Shown piece after piece: positions 1-7,692 of a DNA stretch of 14,069 nucleotides (the stretch's first letter is position 1; each line of letters opens with the position of its first letter). The stretch is taken from NCBI GenBank assembly GCA_009778055.1, contig WRKN01000050.1:1-14069 (forward strand), in the 5' to 3' direction. The DNA comes from Synergistaceae bacterium (lineage in GTDB: Bacteria; Synergistota; Synergistia; Synergistales; Aminobacteriaceae). The translations under genes were made by a program, and so were the position numbers. Under the pieces are notes generated by a model. It worked only from the letters and a program-made list of their open reading frames with translations, was not told where the DNA came from and searched no databases.

Positions 1-807
1 CAGAAGTTTGATACCTTCCGGCTTCGGAGCCCCCTTCTCGATGAGCCCGAGCAGGAAATTAAGCATCATTGGAACCAGAATCACGACGTTGGCCGGCGCT
101 TCGACGATGGCCGACAGCGTTTTGGACGGCGGCAGGAAGTTCGGCACAATCGCCTGCGCCCCGTTCATAACGAAAGGAAGGATATTCCCCGCCATGTAAC
201 CGAAGCCGTGGAAGTTCGGCAGAACGTTCAGCAGGACGTCGCCTTCTTCCAGGTCGTCCAGGATGTCATAGCTCCCACGGCAGTTGTCCAGAAGGTTGGC
301 GTGGGAGACGGGAACCGCCTTAGGCATCCCGGTGGTTCCGGACGTCGAGAATATCACGGCAATGTCGCGGCTCTCAGCATCCGTCGTCCTGCCTCTGAAC
401 TCCGGCAGCGGCCCCATCGGAGGGCATACGATGGACGGCCAGCCCCGTTCGTTCAGAACCCCCTCTATCCCCTCGCGCGTCTCGTCGGACAGCACAACGG
501 CGCATGGGTCGAGCAGCGACAAAGTGGCCGTCAGCGACTGCAGGCCGGACTTGTGGTTCAGCGGGCAAAAGGAACCGCCGAGCCGCCAGACGGCAAGCGA
601 AAGGGCAAGGATCATCGGGCTGTTGGGCATCAAGGCGACGAGGCGCTGCCCTTCGGAAAACCCGGACGCGCGCAGCGTTTCGGTTGTCTCCTCAACGAGT
701 TTTTCCAAGAAGGCCCGGTTGTGCCACGCGCCATTCCACCAGAAGCATTTGCTCTCCGGCTCGCTGTCAAGATAATTGCCCATAACGGTTTCGAGTCTCT
801 CGGTCAA
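1..807 (-). CDS. AMP-dependent synthetase/ligase (acyl-CoA synthetase type), N-terminal part, cut by window edge
   Basis: The 269 visible codons encode the N-terminal part of an acyl-adenylating enzyme of the ANL superfamily, which activates a carboxylic acid with ATP and usually transfers it to CoA or a carrier protein. The phosphate-binding signature STSGTTGMPK lies at residues 154-163, and the LPNFHGFGY motif at 196-204 matches the LPxFHxxG region of fatty-acid-type ligases. The reading frame runs off the left edge, so the adenylate-binding core motifs and the C-terminal lid are missing. The start is taken as TTG at 807, because a strong GGAAGGGAG site lies 9 nt upstream; an in-frame ATG at 783 lacks such a site. 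No signal peptide or membrane segment is seen, so it is probably cytosolic. It is transcribed divergently from the NUP gene. The substrate cannot be told from this half: fatty acid, aryl acid and carrier-protein ligases are all possible. The family call is secure. Confidence 0.9.
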   Translation of the reverse strand, partial: MTERLETVMGNYLDSEPESKCFWWNGAWHNRAFLEKLVEETTETLRASGFSEGQRLVALMPNSPMILALSLAVWRLGGSFCPLNHKSGLQSLTATLSLLDPCAVVLSDETREGIEGVLNERGWPSIVCPPMGPLPEFRGRTTDAESRDIAVIFSTSGTTGMPKAVPVSHANLLDNCRGSYDILDDLEEGDVLLNVLPNFHGFGYMAGNILPFVMNGAQAIVPNFLPPSKTLSAIVEAPANVVILVPMMLNFLLGLIEKGAPKPEGIKLL

Positions 808-816
808 AATAATCTG

Positions 817-825
817 CTCCCTTCC
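817..825 (-). promoter_or_regulatory. Ribosome binding site deciding the TTG start of the acyl ligase
   Basis: GGAAGGGAG on the minus strand ends 9 nt before the TTG at 807. It is the best Shine-Dalgarno match near any in-frame start codon of this gene, and it favours TTG over the downstream ATG at 783. Confidence 0.6.
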
Positions 826-850
826 TGAATCAATTAATCCAAGCTGAATA

Positions 851-879
851 ATTATCCACCAAGTTGACATTTTCGGCAA
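851..879 (-). promoter_or_regulatory. Predicted sigma-70-type promoter for the acyl ligase
   Basis: On the minus strand a -35 box TTGCCG (879-874) is followed after exactly 17 nt by a -10 box GATAAT (856-851). This would start transcription near 844, about 37 nt upstream of the TTG start at 807. Both hexamers are close to consensus and the spacing is ideal. This is a prediction from sequence only. Confidence 0.6.
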
Positions 880-920
880 TTGTCCGCCCTCCTTACGCAA
901 ACTCAGCGGCGGCCCTTCTT

Positions 921-949
921 TTGTGATAAACTTCATTTGCAGTCATAAA
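921..949 (+). promoter_or_regulatory. Possible sigma-70-type promoter for the NUP gene
   Basis: TTGTGA (921-926) and CATAAA (944-949) are separated by 17 nt and lie about 30 nt upstream of the ATG at 980. The -10 match is only fair. The region 808-979 must hold promoters for two divergent genes, and this is the best plus-strand candidate found. Confidence 0.35.
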
Positions 950-979
950 TACCAATGATGCGGGGAGAGTGTTGTTTTC

Positions 980-1984
980 ATGTCACGTTTCAAGTTTCGT
1001 TCGGCAGTTTTAGTATTGCTCCTTTTGGCTTTTTGGGCTGCTTTATGCGCTCCGGCGTCGGCTGACCCGATACCTGTCAAGGCGCTGGTGCTGGCCATGT
1101 TCGAGATAGGGGAAAACTTCGGCGACACGGCGGGAGAATTTCAGCACTGGTATGTCGAATATTTTGTCGATGCCGACTCCTACGACGTGCAGGGCGCTTA
1201 CTCCCCGCTTTTCGTCAACAAGGACGGAGTGGCCGGAACAGTGACCGGCATGGGCAAGGCCAGATCCGCCGCAACGCTTATGGCCATTCTTAAAGACCCG
1301 CGTTTCGATTTCAGCAAGACTTACTTCGTGGTGTCCGGCTGCTCGGGAGTTTCGCCGGAGCGCGGCACACTTGGCGACGTTTTCATATGCGATTGGGTGG
1401 TTGACTACGACCTTGGGCATAGCTGGAAGGAGTCGGACGCCGAGGACAAAAGCAGGCTATTCATGCTGAATGACGGATTCGCGGACAACGGAAGCATACA
1501 ACTCAACGGTGACCTGGCGAAATGGGCCCTGTCCATAGTGAAAGGCATAGGGCTGGAGGATTCCCCCGGGGCTGTGGAATACCGCAAGCTCTACTCGGAG
1601 GAGGCGGCCAACTCTAAACCGTCGGTGCGTACGGGGACGAGTATGACCGGCGACAACTACTGGCACGGCAAGGGCTCCTCCATGCAGGCTTTCGCCATAT
1701 GCGAAGCCTACGGCGCGCCGCCGTACGGCGTGACGCAGATGGAAGACAACGCTTTTGCGATAGTTCTGCGTTCTATGGGATATCTTGACCGTTATCTCGT
1801 CGTGCGGGACGTGGTAAACTTCGACCAGCCGCACCCCGGCCAAACCGTCATCGAAAGCCTCAACGCCACAAGCGACGGATTCGCCATAGGCATGATAAAC
1901 GGCCACCGGGTCGGCTCGGCAATCGTCCGCCACATCCTGGCCAACTGGCCGGAGTGGGAATCGGGAGTGCCGGAGCTGAAATAA
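980..1984 (+). CDS. Secreted purine nucleoside permease (NUP) family protein
   Basis: This 334-residue protein belongs by overall sequence to the NUP family, named after a yeast nucleoside permease and found in many bacteria. An N-terminal signal peptide is clear: basic residues, a hydrophobic run at about 9-23 and a likely cleavage after ASA at residue 28, giving a periplasmic or secreted product. No other membrane segments are visible. The glycine-rich VSGCSGVSP (118-126) and the QMEDNA motif (253-258) resemble the phosphate/base-binding and ribose-binding (Met-Glu) regions of the nucleoside phosphorylase fold. The most conserved-looking block is TGTSMTGDNYWHG (218-230). The ATG follows GGGGAG at 962-967. 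It is the only plus-strand gene, divergent from the acyl ligase and convergent with the M24 peptidase, 23 bp between stops. The family call is fairly secure. Its biochemical role, whether binding, hydrolysing or phosphorolysing nucleosides, is not shown by the sequence. Confidence 0.85.
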   Translation: MSRFKFRSAVLVLLLLAFWAALCAPASADPIPVKALVLAMFEIGENFGDTAGEFQHWYVEYFVDADSYDVQGAYSPLFVNKDGVAGTVTGMGKARSAATLMAILKDPRFDFSKTYFVVSGCSGVSPERGTLGDVFICDWVVDYDLGHSWKESDAEDKSRLFMLNDGFADNGSIQLNGDLAKWALSIVKGIGLEDSPGAVEYRKLYSEEAANSKPSVRTGTSMTGDNYWHGKGSSMQAFAICEAYGAPPYGVTQMEDNAFAIVLRSMGYLDRYLVVRDVVNFDQPHPGQTVIESLNATSDGFAIGMINGHRVGSAIVRHILANWPEWESGVPELK

Positions 1985-2007
1985 TTCGGAATTTGTGTGT
2001 ATCGGTA

Positions 2008-3120
2008 TCAGCCTTCGGCAACTACCCTGAGGCGTTGATCGTCCGATTGGGTCAGGCACTCCGAGCCGTTCTCGGTGACGATGTAATCGTCCTCGATTCG
2101 CAGGCCGCCCCAGCCTTCTATGTAAATGCCCGGCTCTATCGTGACAACGTCGCCTGCCTCCAGAACGTCCTTGGAGAGATACGACAGGCGCGGAGCCTCG
2201 TGCACCTCCAACCCTAAGCCGTGCCCCAGCCCGTGAACGAAATTTTTTTCGTAACCGGCATCGGTTATGACCTTGCGGGCCACGGCGTCGACGTCTTTGC
2301 CGGAGGCTCCCGGGCGCAGGGCCCACGCGGCTTCCTGATGCGCCTTGATAAGTATTTGACTGATTTCAAGCGCTTTCTTCCGCGCCCTGCCGACGGAAAA
2401 GTTGCGCGTCACGTCGCACATGTAACCGTCCACCATAACGCCGAAGTCGACCGTTACGGTATCCCCCGGCACAAAGGGTTTTTGCGTGGCGCGGCCGTGG
2501 CACAAGGCTCCGCGTTCCCCGGAGACCACGATGAAGTCGTCGTGGGACCATCCCTTTTCAGCCCCGGCCATTTTGATCTCATAGAGCAGCCTGCTCTCGA
2601 ACTCCGCCTCCGTCATGCCGACGCGAACCTCGGAAAGCGCTTTGTCGTATGCTTTACGGGCTATCACCCCGGCCCGCCTGATGGCGTCGGCCTCCGAAGC
2701 GTCTTTGGATCGCCTGAGGGACGGTATCAGAGCCGAGGCGTCCTTCCAGGCGGTCTTTGTTTTTTTCAGGACGTTCTCCACCATGCCATGGAAAAGCTTC
2801 TCGGATTCAAAACCAACAGAACGGTAGCCGTTATCCGAGACGAGTTTGGCGACATACTCGATAAGCGGTACTCCCGTCTGAACCGTCAGGGCAAAGGGGG
2901 ATTGGAGGGCGGCCTGAGTTTGATAACGCCCGTCCGTGACCAGTATCTCCCGCGAGGCGTCTATGACGAGGGCGGCGCTGCTGCCCCTGAAACCGGAAAT
3001 GTAGTGGCAGCTTTCGGAGTTCAGCCGTTCAAAGACAAACAGGACAAGCGCTTCCATTTTTTTTGCCTTCATCAGCTCGCGGAGTTTTTTAACCCTGCCG
3101 TGTATTACGTCAAACCGCAT
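2008..3120 (-). CDS. M24 family Xaa-Pro peptidase
   Basis: This is a 370-residue metallopeptidase of the pita-bread fold, which removes or splits residues next to proline in peptides. An N-terminal creatinase-type domain (about 1-135) is followed by the catalytic M24 domain (about 140-370). All five expected metal ligands are visible: Asp225 (TVTVDFG), Asp236 (YMCDVTR), His300 (HGLGHGLG), Glu329 (IEPGIY) and Glu343 (RIEDD), with the substrate-binding His307 in VHE. The length matches bacterial PepQ/YpdF-like enzymes rather than the longer PepP. No signal peptide is present, so it is cytosolic. The ATG at 3120 lies 15 bp after the small upstream gene, with GAGGG about 12 nt before it. It is the last gene of the ftsE operon. 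Whether it acts as a dipeptidase or as an aminopeptidase is not resolved. Confidence 0.95.
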   Translation of the reverse strand: MRFDVIHGRVKKLRELMKAKKMEALVLFVFERLNSESCHYISGFRGSSAALVIDASREILVTDGRYQTQAALQSPFALTVQTGVPLIEYVAKLVSDNGYRSVGFESEKLFHGMVENVLKKTKTAWKDASALIPSLRRSKDASEADAIRRAGVIARKAYDKALSEVRVGMTEAEFESRLLYEIKMAGAEKGWSHDDFIVVSGERGALCHGRATQKPFVPGDTVTVDFGVMVDGYMCDVTRNFSVGRARKKALEISQILIKAHQEAAWALRPGASGKDVDAVARKVITDAGYEKNFVHGLGHGLGLEVHEAPRLSYLSKDVLEAGDVVTIEPGIYIEGWGGLRIEDDYIVTENGSECLTQSDDQRLRVVAEG

Positions 3121-3135
3121 GGCACTTCAGCGCCC

Positions 3136-3393
3136 TCATTCCAATTCCGTCGTTTCCACGTCGGAGTATATTCTTTTGGTTTTGCCTTTGTTGCGGAGTT
3201 CGTACTCTTTCCACCAGGCGGTTTCCAGGGCCTTGACCAGTTCCTTGCGCCGCTCGCGCCACACGGTTCCGACCATTCCATCGGACAACTCGCTCAAGTC
3301 GGCGTCAATCCCCACAGGCCGCCTGTGTATGAAAAATTTCTTTCCGTCGTAAGAAACAGCCGAACCGTCTTCAAATGGAATATAAACTTTCAT
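3136..3393 (-). CDS. Small hypothetical protein, 85 residues
   Basis: The ATG at 3393 is preceded by AGGGA about 8 nt upstream and follows the acetyltransferase stop by 11 bp. The gene ends 15 bp before the M24 peptidase. This tight placement inside the operon supports a real gene. A longer open frame extends to 3486 but would overlap the acetyltransferase, so the shorter start is preferred. The product is charged and soluble, with no signal peptide or membrane helix. It opens with a beta-like stretch (KVYIPF, then DGKKFFIHRRP) and ends in a basic helix rich in Trp, Lys and Glu (about 44-75). I do not recognise the family and assign no function. Confidence 0.75.
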   Translation of the reverse strand: MKVYIPFEDGSAVSYDGKKFFIHRRPVGIDADLSELSDGMVGTVWRERRKELVKALETAWWKEYELRNKGKTKRIYSDVETTELE

Positions 3394-3404
3394 TATATGC
3401 GTCC

Positions 3405-3869
3405 CTATAAATCCAGAGGCAGCCTTGCGCTCATAAACCCCGCCACGTTTCCGTCGCTGTAAAAGCCGTCGCGCGTCGCGTCGCATATGAAACCAAGCCC
3501 CCTGTAAAGAGCCAGCGCCGCGTAGTTCGTCAGGCGCACCCTGAGGACGAGCCTCAAAAAACCAAAACCGTACGCAAGCTCAGCCGCCGCCACCACCAAC
3601 TGAACGCCTATGCCGCGCCGGTGGTATTGAGGCAATACCACCAAATTCATAAGCAGCCCGTTTCCGTTTTCTTCCCCAAGGGCCGCGTAACCCAGCATAA
3701 TGCTCCCATCCACAGGGGCAAACGCGCCTATGTAGGAAATTCTGGAATCTCCCGCTATGAGGTCGCGCGTAATTACGTTCTCAGGCCAAGGATGAGGAGA
3801 GGTTTTGTCAACCGCCAAAACCTGGCCGGCGTCTTCGCCATCACAAAAACGAATGTCCGCTATAAGCAA
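3405..3869 (-). CDS. GNAT N-acetyltransferase, RimI-like
   Basis: This 154-residue protein has the GNAT fold that transfers acetyl from acetyl-CoA to an amine. The acetyl-CoA pyrophosphate-binding motif is RRGIGVQL (84-91), after the beta-strand LLMNLVVLP. The block with LTNYAALALYRGLGF (113-127) and an early HPWPE (26-30) are typical of RimI, which acetylates the N-terminal alanine of ribosomal protein S18. Tyr122 matches the usual general acid. The start is a TTG at 3869, directly after the purA TAG stop, which suggests translational coupling; no better in-frame start lies nearby. RimI-like is a good fit, but GNAT proteins change substrate easily, so the target is an inference. Confidence 0.85.
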   Translation of the reverse strand: MLIADIRFCDGEDAGQVLAVDKTSPHPWPENVITRDLIAGDSRISYIGAFAPVDGSIMLGYAALGEENGNGLLMNLVVLPQYHRRGIGVQLVVAAAELAYGFGFLRLVLRVRLTNYAALALYRGLGFICDATRDGFYSDGNVAGFMSARLPLDL

Positions 3870-5156
3870 CTATAGCCCCCGGTTGATCGTCTGGTTCCTG
3901 TCCGGGCCGACTCCGATCAATTTCACCGGCGCTCCCGCGTGGTCTTCTATATAATTCACGTAATTTTGCGCCTCCGCGGGCAGTGATTCAAACGTGTCAC
4001 AGTTCGATATATCTTCATCCCACCCCCGCAATGACTCAAAAATCGGGCGGCATTTCGCCAAAATATGCGCGCTGCCGGGGAAACGTTCCGTTCTGACGCC
4101 GTCCAGGTCATACGCAACACATACCTTTATTTCATCCATGCCGGAGAGAACGTTCAATTTCATCAGAGCGGCAGCGCTGCACCCGTTGAGGCGCATGGAA
4201 TAGCGCAAAGCTACTATGTCAAGCCAGCCGCAACGTCTCGGCCTTCCGGTCACGTTTCCGAACTCCGCTCCTTTGTCCCGCAGGTACTCCCCTACCTCGC
4301 CTTTTTCTTCCGTGGGCATAGGCCCCCAGCTTGACCGCGTAGTGTAGCCCTTGGTCACGGCTATAACACGATCCACGCACGCCGGCGACATCCCCGTGCC
4401 GGTGAAGCCGCCGCCCATTACGGTAGACGAGCTGGTCACGTATGGATACGTACCATGGTCAACATCCATAAGAGTGCCCTGCGCGCCCTCCAGAAGGATA
4501 TACTTGCCCTTTTCAAACGAATCGTTCAAAAGGGCCACGGTGTCCTCCACGTAAGGCGCAAGCGCCTTGCCCCAATCTCTGGCCGGTTCGTAAACCTCAT
4601 CAAATGGCAGGGGATTCTTTCCGTACAATTTTGTAAGGACGAGGTTCTTTTCCTCCAATACTGCGGAAACGGCATCGCGAAGCCTGACTTCGTCCAGCAG
4701 ATCCTCCATCCTGACTCCGCTGCGCGCGCATTTATCGGCATAGCAAGGGCCTATGCCCCTGCCTGTGGTGCCTATCATGCCCCCTTTGCCGCGGAAAGCC
4801 TCCTGCGCGCAGTCGAGGATTTTATGATACGGCATTACCACGTGGGCGTTGGAACTGATCGCCAGTCGCGCGCGATCCATTCTCATCCGGTGCAGTTCGT
4901 CCACTTCTTTCAGAAATTCTTCCGGGTCGACTACCACACCGTTACCCAAAACGCAGAGTTTTCCCGGGTAAAGCATACCCGAGGGCAGAAGGTTGAAAAC
5001 GATCTTTTGCCCGTCCACCGTCACTGTATGCCCCGCGTTGGCCCCGCCCTGATAACGGACGAAGATGTCTACGTCCGCCCCCATCGTATCCACGACTTTC
5101 CCTTTTCCCTCGTCACCCCACAGAGCTCCGACCAGGACGTCTACTTTGCCCTTCAA
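3870..5156 (-). CDS. purA: Adenylosuccinate synthetase
   Basis: PurA joins IMP and aspartate using GTP, the first committed step from IMP to AMP, in the cytosol. The protein is 428 residues, the usual bacterial length. Visible landmarks are the N-terminal WGDEGKGK loop (13-20) with the catalytic Asp15, the GGANAGHTV motif with catalytic His43, the IMP-binding GTTGRGIGP, the GRPRRCGWLD block and the C-terminal GVGPDRNQTI, which contacts the GTP base. The loop TTRSSWGPMPTE replaces the more usual TTRVGxGPFPTE but keeps the Arg. The start is a TTG at 5156 with GGGGTGA about 6 nt upstream; there are 12 bp between the protease stop and this start. It lies mid-operon between the S41 protease and the acetyltransferase. 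The identification is secure. Confidence 0.98.
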   Translation of the reverse strand: MKGKVDVLVGALWGDEGKGKVVDTMGADVDIFVRYQGGANAGHTVTVDGQKIVFNLLPSGMLYPGKLCVLGNGVVVDPEEFLKEVDELHRMRMDRARLAISSNAHVVMPYHKILDCAQEAFRGKGGMIGTTGRGIGPCYADKCARSGVRMEDLLDEVRLRDAVSAVLEEKNLVLTKLYGKNPLPFDEVYEPARDWGKALAPYVEDTVALLNDSFEKGKYILLEGAQGTLMDVDHGTYPYVTSSSTVMGGGFTGTGMSPACVDRVIAVTKGYTTRSSWGPMPTEEKGEVGEYLRDKGAEFGNVTGRPRRCGWLDIVALRYSMRLNGCSAAALMKLNVLSGMDEIKVCVAYDLDGVRTERFPGSAHILAKCRPIFESLRGWDEDISNCDTFESLPAEAQNYVNYIEDHAGAPVKLIGVGPDRNQTINRGL

Positions 5157-5168
5157 GATCGCTCACCC

Positions 5169-6413
5169 CTAGTTCGTGGAAGCTGTAGCCGTGGACATTT
5201 TCTTTTTCAACTCGGAAATCGCCCGCTGCAACTGGGCGTCCTTAACCTGATCCCTTTCAAAGTGCCCTTCTACCTCAATGGTGGGCGTCAGCCCCACCTG
5301 ATCTATCACTTTGCCGGAGGGAGTATGATACCGCGCTATAGTGACGTAAATGCCGGAGCCGTCGGTTAGGTTGAAAAGGGTTTGAACCGAGCCTTTGCCA
5401 AAACTCTTTTTGCCTACCGTAACGGCGCGTTTCCTGTCCGCCAGCGCGCCGGCGATTATTTCGGAGGCGGAGGCGCTGCCCTCGTTGATCAAAACAACCA
5501 TCGGTATGTCTGTCAGGTATCTGGAAGGATTGGCGTTATATTCCTCGTTGGCTCTCTCCACCCTGCCGCGCGTCCCCACGACAAGCCCGCCGTCCAGGAA
5601 CATGCTGCCGACGTTGACGCAGACGTTAAGCAGCCCGCCGCCGTTGTTGCGAAGATCCATAATAAGGCCCCTGGCGCCTTTGCCTATCATTTCCTTCACA
5701 GCCTGCTCCGCTTCTTCGTCCGTTTTTTGTTTAAACTGCGTAAGGCGTAAATAACCGATGTCGTCCGACAACATTTCGTATCGAACCGATTTGATTGTGA
5801 TGATTTCCCGCACAAGGTCGAATTTCAGCAGCTCTTCCTCGCCTTCGCGGCGTATCCATATGGTGACAGGGGTATCCGGCTTGCCTCTGAGACGCTTGAC
5901 CACTTCCTGAGAGTCCCATCCCAGCGCCACTTCGTCCCCAATTTTGACGATATGATCCATGGGCTTCAGCCCGGCTCTTTCGGCTGGGGTGTCCTCTATC
6001 GGGCTGATGACCAGTACCTTCCCGTCTCGGTCTCCTATGTACATCCCCAACCCGCCGTACTGCCCTTCCATCTCGATTTCCTCGTCCTTTAACTGAGTGG
6101 GGGTGACAAAACGCGTATAAGGGTCTTTCCATGACTCGACCATGCCCTTTATAGCCCCGTGAACAAGCTGATCCTCGGTAACGGATTTGGATTCCGCGTC
6201 CACCTGATACGTCTCGATGATCGCCCTCGCCTGACGCACCAACCACAGGGATTTTGGAGTAAAAGGGGATATCCTTTCAAAGTCGGAAAGGTCAGCCGCC
6301 CTGGCGGTGCGCACCGCCAGCGCTCCCAGTTCCCACAAGGCGACAGCCGCGAACGCCACTGCGAATAACAACAACAGCCCGCTCTTTCTCCTGAAAATAT
6401 CATTCTTCATCAT
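5169..6413 (-). CDS. ctpA: S41 family C-terminal processing protease (CtpA-like)
   Basis: This 414-residue serine protease cuts proteins from their C-terminus in the periplasm. It has an N-terminal signal or anchor segment (hydrophobic about 12-34, possible cleavage after ARA near residue 39), a PDZ domain (about 110-195, starting near YGGLGMYIG) and the S41 catalytic domain (about 205-380). The Ser/Lys dyad is intact: GSASASEI at 312-319, with Ser315 the likely nucleophile by its 25-residue spacing to Lys340 in FGKGSVQT. There are two ATGs in a row at 6413 and 6410; GAGG sits closest to the correct distance for the second, so the true start is one or the other. It follows the degenerate LytM gene by 25 bp. 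In proteobacteria envC is often followed by such a protease, which supports a role in wall hydrolase control. Its substrate here is unknown. Confidence 0.95.
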   Translation of the reverse strand: MMKNDIFRRKSGLLLLFAVAFAAVALWELGALAVRTARAADLSDFERISPFTPKSLWLVRQARAIIETYQVDAESKSVTEDQLVHGAIKGMVESWKDPYTRFVTPTQLKDEEIEMEGQYGGLGMYIGDRDGKVLVISPIEDTPAERAGLKPMDHIVKIGDEVALGWDSQEVVKRLRGKPDTPVTIWIRREGEEELLKFDLVREIITIKSVRYEMLSDDIGYLRLTQFKQKTDEEAEQAVKEMIGKGARGLIMDLRNNGGGLLNVCVNVGSMFLDGGLVVGTRGRVERANEEYNANPSRYLTDIPMVVLINEGSASASEIIAGALADRKRAVTVGKKSFGKGSVQTLFNLTDGSGIYVTIARYHTPSGKVIDQVGLTPTIEVEGHFERDQVKDAQLQRAISELKKKMSTATASTN

Positions 6414-6438
6414 CGCCTCAGAACTCCTTCTTCCTGTT

Positions 6439-7674
6439 TTAAGTTTTTTTCAAATAATCCAAAGGGTTTTTGGCGGCGTCTCCTACGCGGACTTCAAAAC
6501 GCAGGCTGTAGCCCTCCGCCGTTCCGGCGCTGCCTACCGTGCCTATCACGGTTCCCGGCATTACCGCGTCTTTCTCTTTTACCCGCGTTGAACCCAAATT
6601 GGCGTAAACCGTGGATATATTGCGCCCATGATCAATTATCACGACTTGGCCGAAACCTCGCAACCACCCCTCGTAAAGCACCTCTCCAGGCCCGGCGGCC
6701 CTGACGGGGGTTCCGGACGAAGCGCTTATGTCTATGCCTGAGTTAAAGGATTTGGTCTTAAAAACAGGGTGCTCCCTGGGGCCGAAATGAGCGGATATAG
6801 TACCCCGGACAGGCCATTCCAACTGAGTCCCCCGCTCAAGAACAGGATAAACCCGCTCCTCCGCGACATTTTCGTTAACATTAACGTTAGCGTTCGCGCC
6901 GGTTTCCGCCGGAGGGCGCGCGTCCTGCAAGCGCTCTCTTTTTTTGAGCATAAGGCCGGCTATGGTGCGCTCGATTTCCTGTTGAGCCTGTTCCATTTCT
7001 TTGGCGGATACTTCCGCTCTCTGACGTTCCCTTTGAACCCCGGAAAGCATGGCGCTCGTCTGGCCTATGACGGCGCTGTATTTTTCACGCTCGTTGTTGA
7101 GTTCCTCGGTTCGCGTCATCAACTGGGCTTTGCTTATTTCCACATTACGCTTGCCGCGCCCCAGTTCCGCGGCCCTGTTCAGCAGACCTTCCACGACGAG
7201 CCGGTCATGACGCGCAAGCCTCTCCAGAAGGTAGGCCGACGCCACGGCTTCGTGAGCGTCTTCCACCGACAGCAGCAGGTTCAACTCCTCGCGTGAACCA
7301 TATTTGTATATGCTGACCACGCGCGACCCAACTTCGCTTATCAACGTTTCCACCTGGCGGGATATCTCGGCCATCTCCCACTCCAGCGCGCTTATTGACC
7401 TTTGAAGCCTATCCGACTGCAGCTCCAGAAGTTTTATCTGCTGCTGCGCCATTTGAGAGTTCTTTTGCAGATCAGAGAGGCGCGTCTGCAACCCTCGCGC
7501 CTGCTGAGACTTTTTCCCGGCAGTCTCGTTGTATTGTTGTATTTTTTTCTCCAGCTCACGGCGCGCCTGTTCCTGCGCGGCTATCTCCGTGTCCAGATCT
7601 TGGGCGGGATGGGCGGACGCGGCAAAACATAGCAGCAGTAACCCTATAACCGGCACTCTAAGAGTTTTGCTCAC
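6439..7674 (-). CDS. Degenerate LytM (M23) coiled-coil protein, EnvC-like, predicted catalytically dead
   Basis: This 411-residue protein has a signal peptide (hydrophobic about 8-20, possible cleavage after ASA), a long coiled coil (about 25-250), an Asn/Val-rich linker (about 260-270) and a C-terminal LytM domain (about 287-411). The M23 active site is lost. The first zinc His is Asn311 (FNSGID), the His after VYA is Asn359 (VYANLG), and the HxH pair reads Ser389-Leu-Arg391 (GYSLRFEVR). Only Asp315 remains. The fold motifs are otherwise kept, so decay is confined to the active site, as in EnvC, which activates amidases instead of cutting wall itself. The GTG at 7674 is chosen because AGAGG lies 11 nt upstream; a GTG at 7686 is in frame but overlaps that site. 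It is a tandem paralogue of the intact gene upstream and lies in the ftsEX operon. A role as an FtsX-controlled amidase activator is an inference. Confidence 0.9.
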   Translation of the reverse strand: MSKTLRVPVIGLLLLCFAASAHPAQDLDTEIAAQEQARRELEKKIQQYNETAGKKSQQARGLQTRLSDLQKNSQMAQQQIKLLELQSDRLQRSISALEWEMAEISRQVETLISEVGSRVVSIYKYGSREELNLLLSVEDAHEAVASAYLLERLARHDRLVVEGLLNRAAELGRGKRNVEISKAQLMTRTEELNNEREKYSAVIGQTSAMLSGVQRERQRAEVSAKEMEQAQQEIERTIAGLMLKKRERLQDARPPAETGANANVNVNENVAEERVYPVLERGTQLEWPVRGTISAHFGPREHPVFKTKSFNSGIDISASSGTPVRAAGPGEVLYEGWLRGFGQVVIIDHGRNISTVYANLGSTRVKEKDAVMPGTVIGTVGSAGTAEGYSLRFEVRVGDAAKNPLDYLKKT

Positions 7675-7685
7675 GAGAACAGACA

Positions 7686-7690
7686 CCTCT
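7686..7690 (-). promoter_or_regulatory. Ribosome binding site deciding the GTG start of the degenerate LytM gene
   Basis: AGAGG on the minus strand is 11 nt before the GTG at 7674 and abuts or overlaps the alternative GTG at 7686. That makes 7674 the better start, although the spacing is slightly long. Confidence 0.45.
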
Positions 7691-7692
7691 TT

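Noticed and set aside
208..828. Long plus-strand open frame of 206 codons opposite the acyl ligase
   Set aside because: It lies antisense to a clear ANL-family gene, shows no domain and is explained by GC-rich codon bias of the real strand.
864..869. Perfect TTGACA on the plus strand as a -35 box for NUP
   Set aside because: At the required distance (around 887-892) the sequence is GC-rich, with no -10-like hexamer.
2004..2026. Interrupted inverted repeat GGTA/GCC...GGC/TACC near the convergent stops
   Set aside because: It has only 4+3 paired bases with a 3x3 internal loop and no T-run, so it is too weak to call a terminator.
1457..2326. 289-codon minus-strand open frame opposite NUP
   Set aside because: It is Arg/Gly-rich low-complexity translation, spans the end of the M24 gene and is antisense to NUP.
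2221..3462. 413-codon plus-strand open frame opposite the M24 peptidase
   Set aside because: It is antisense to a gene with all metal ligands intact and extends across two genes; composition is that of a reverse-frame shadow.
4455..5369. 304-codon plus-strand open frame across purA and the protease
   Set aside because: It overlaps two secure minus-strand genes in antisense and has no recognisable motifs or ribosome site.
6439..7674. Idea that the degenerate LytM gene is a decaying pseudogene
   Set aside because: The frame is fully open, the signal peptide, coiled coil and fold motifs are intact, and changes are concentrated at active-site positions. That pattern fits a functional non-enzyme better than random decay.
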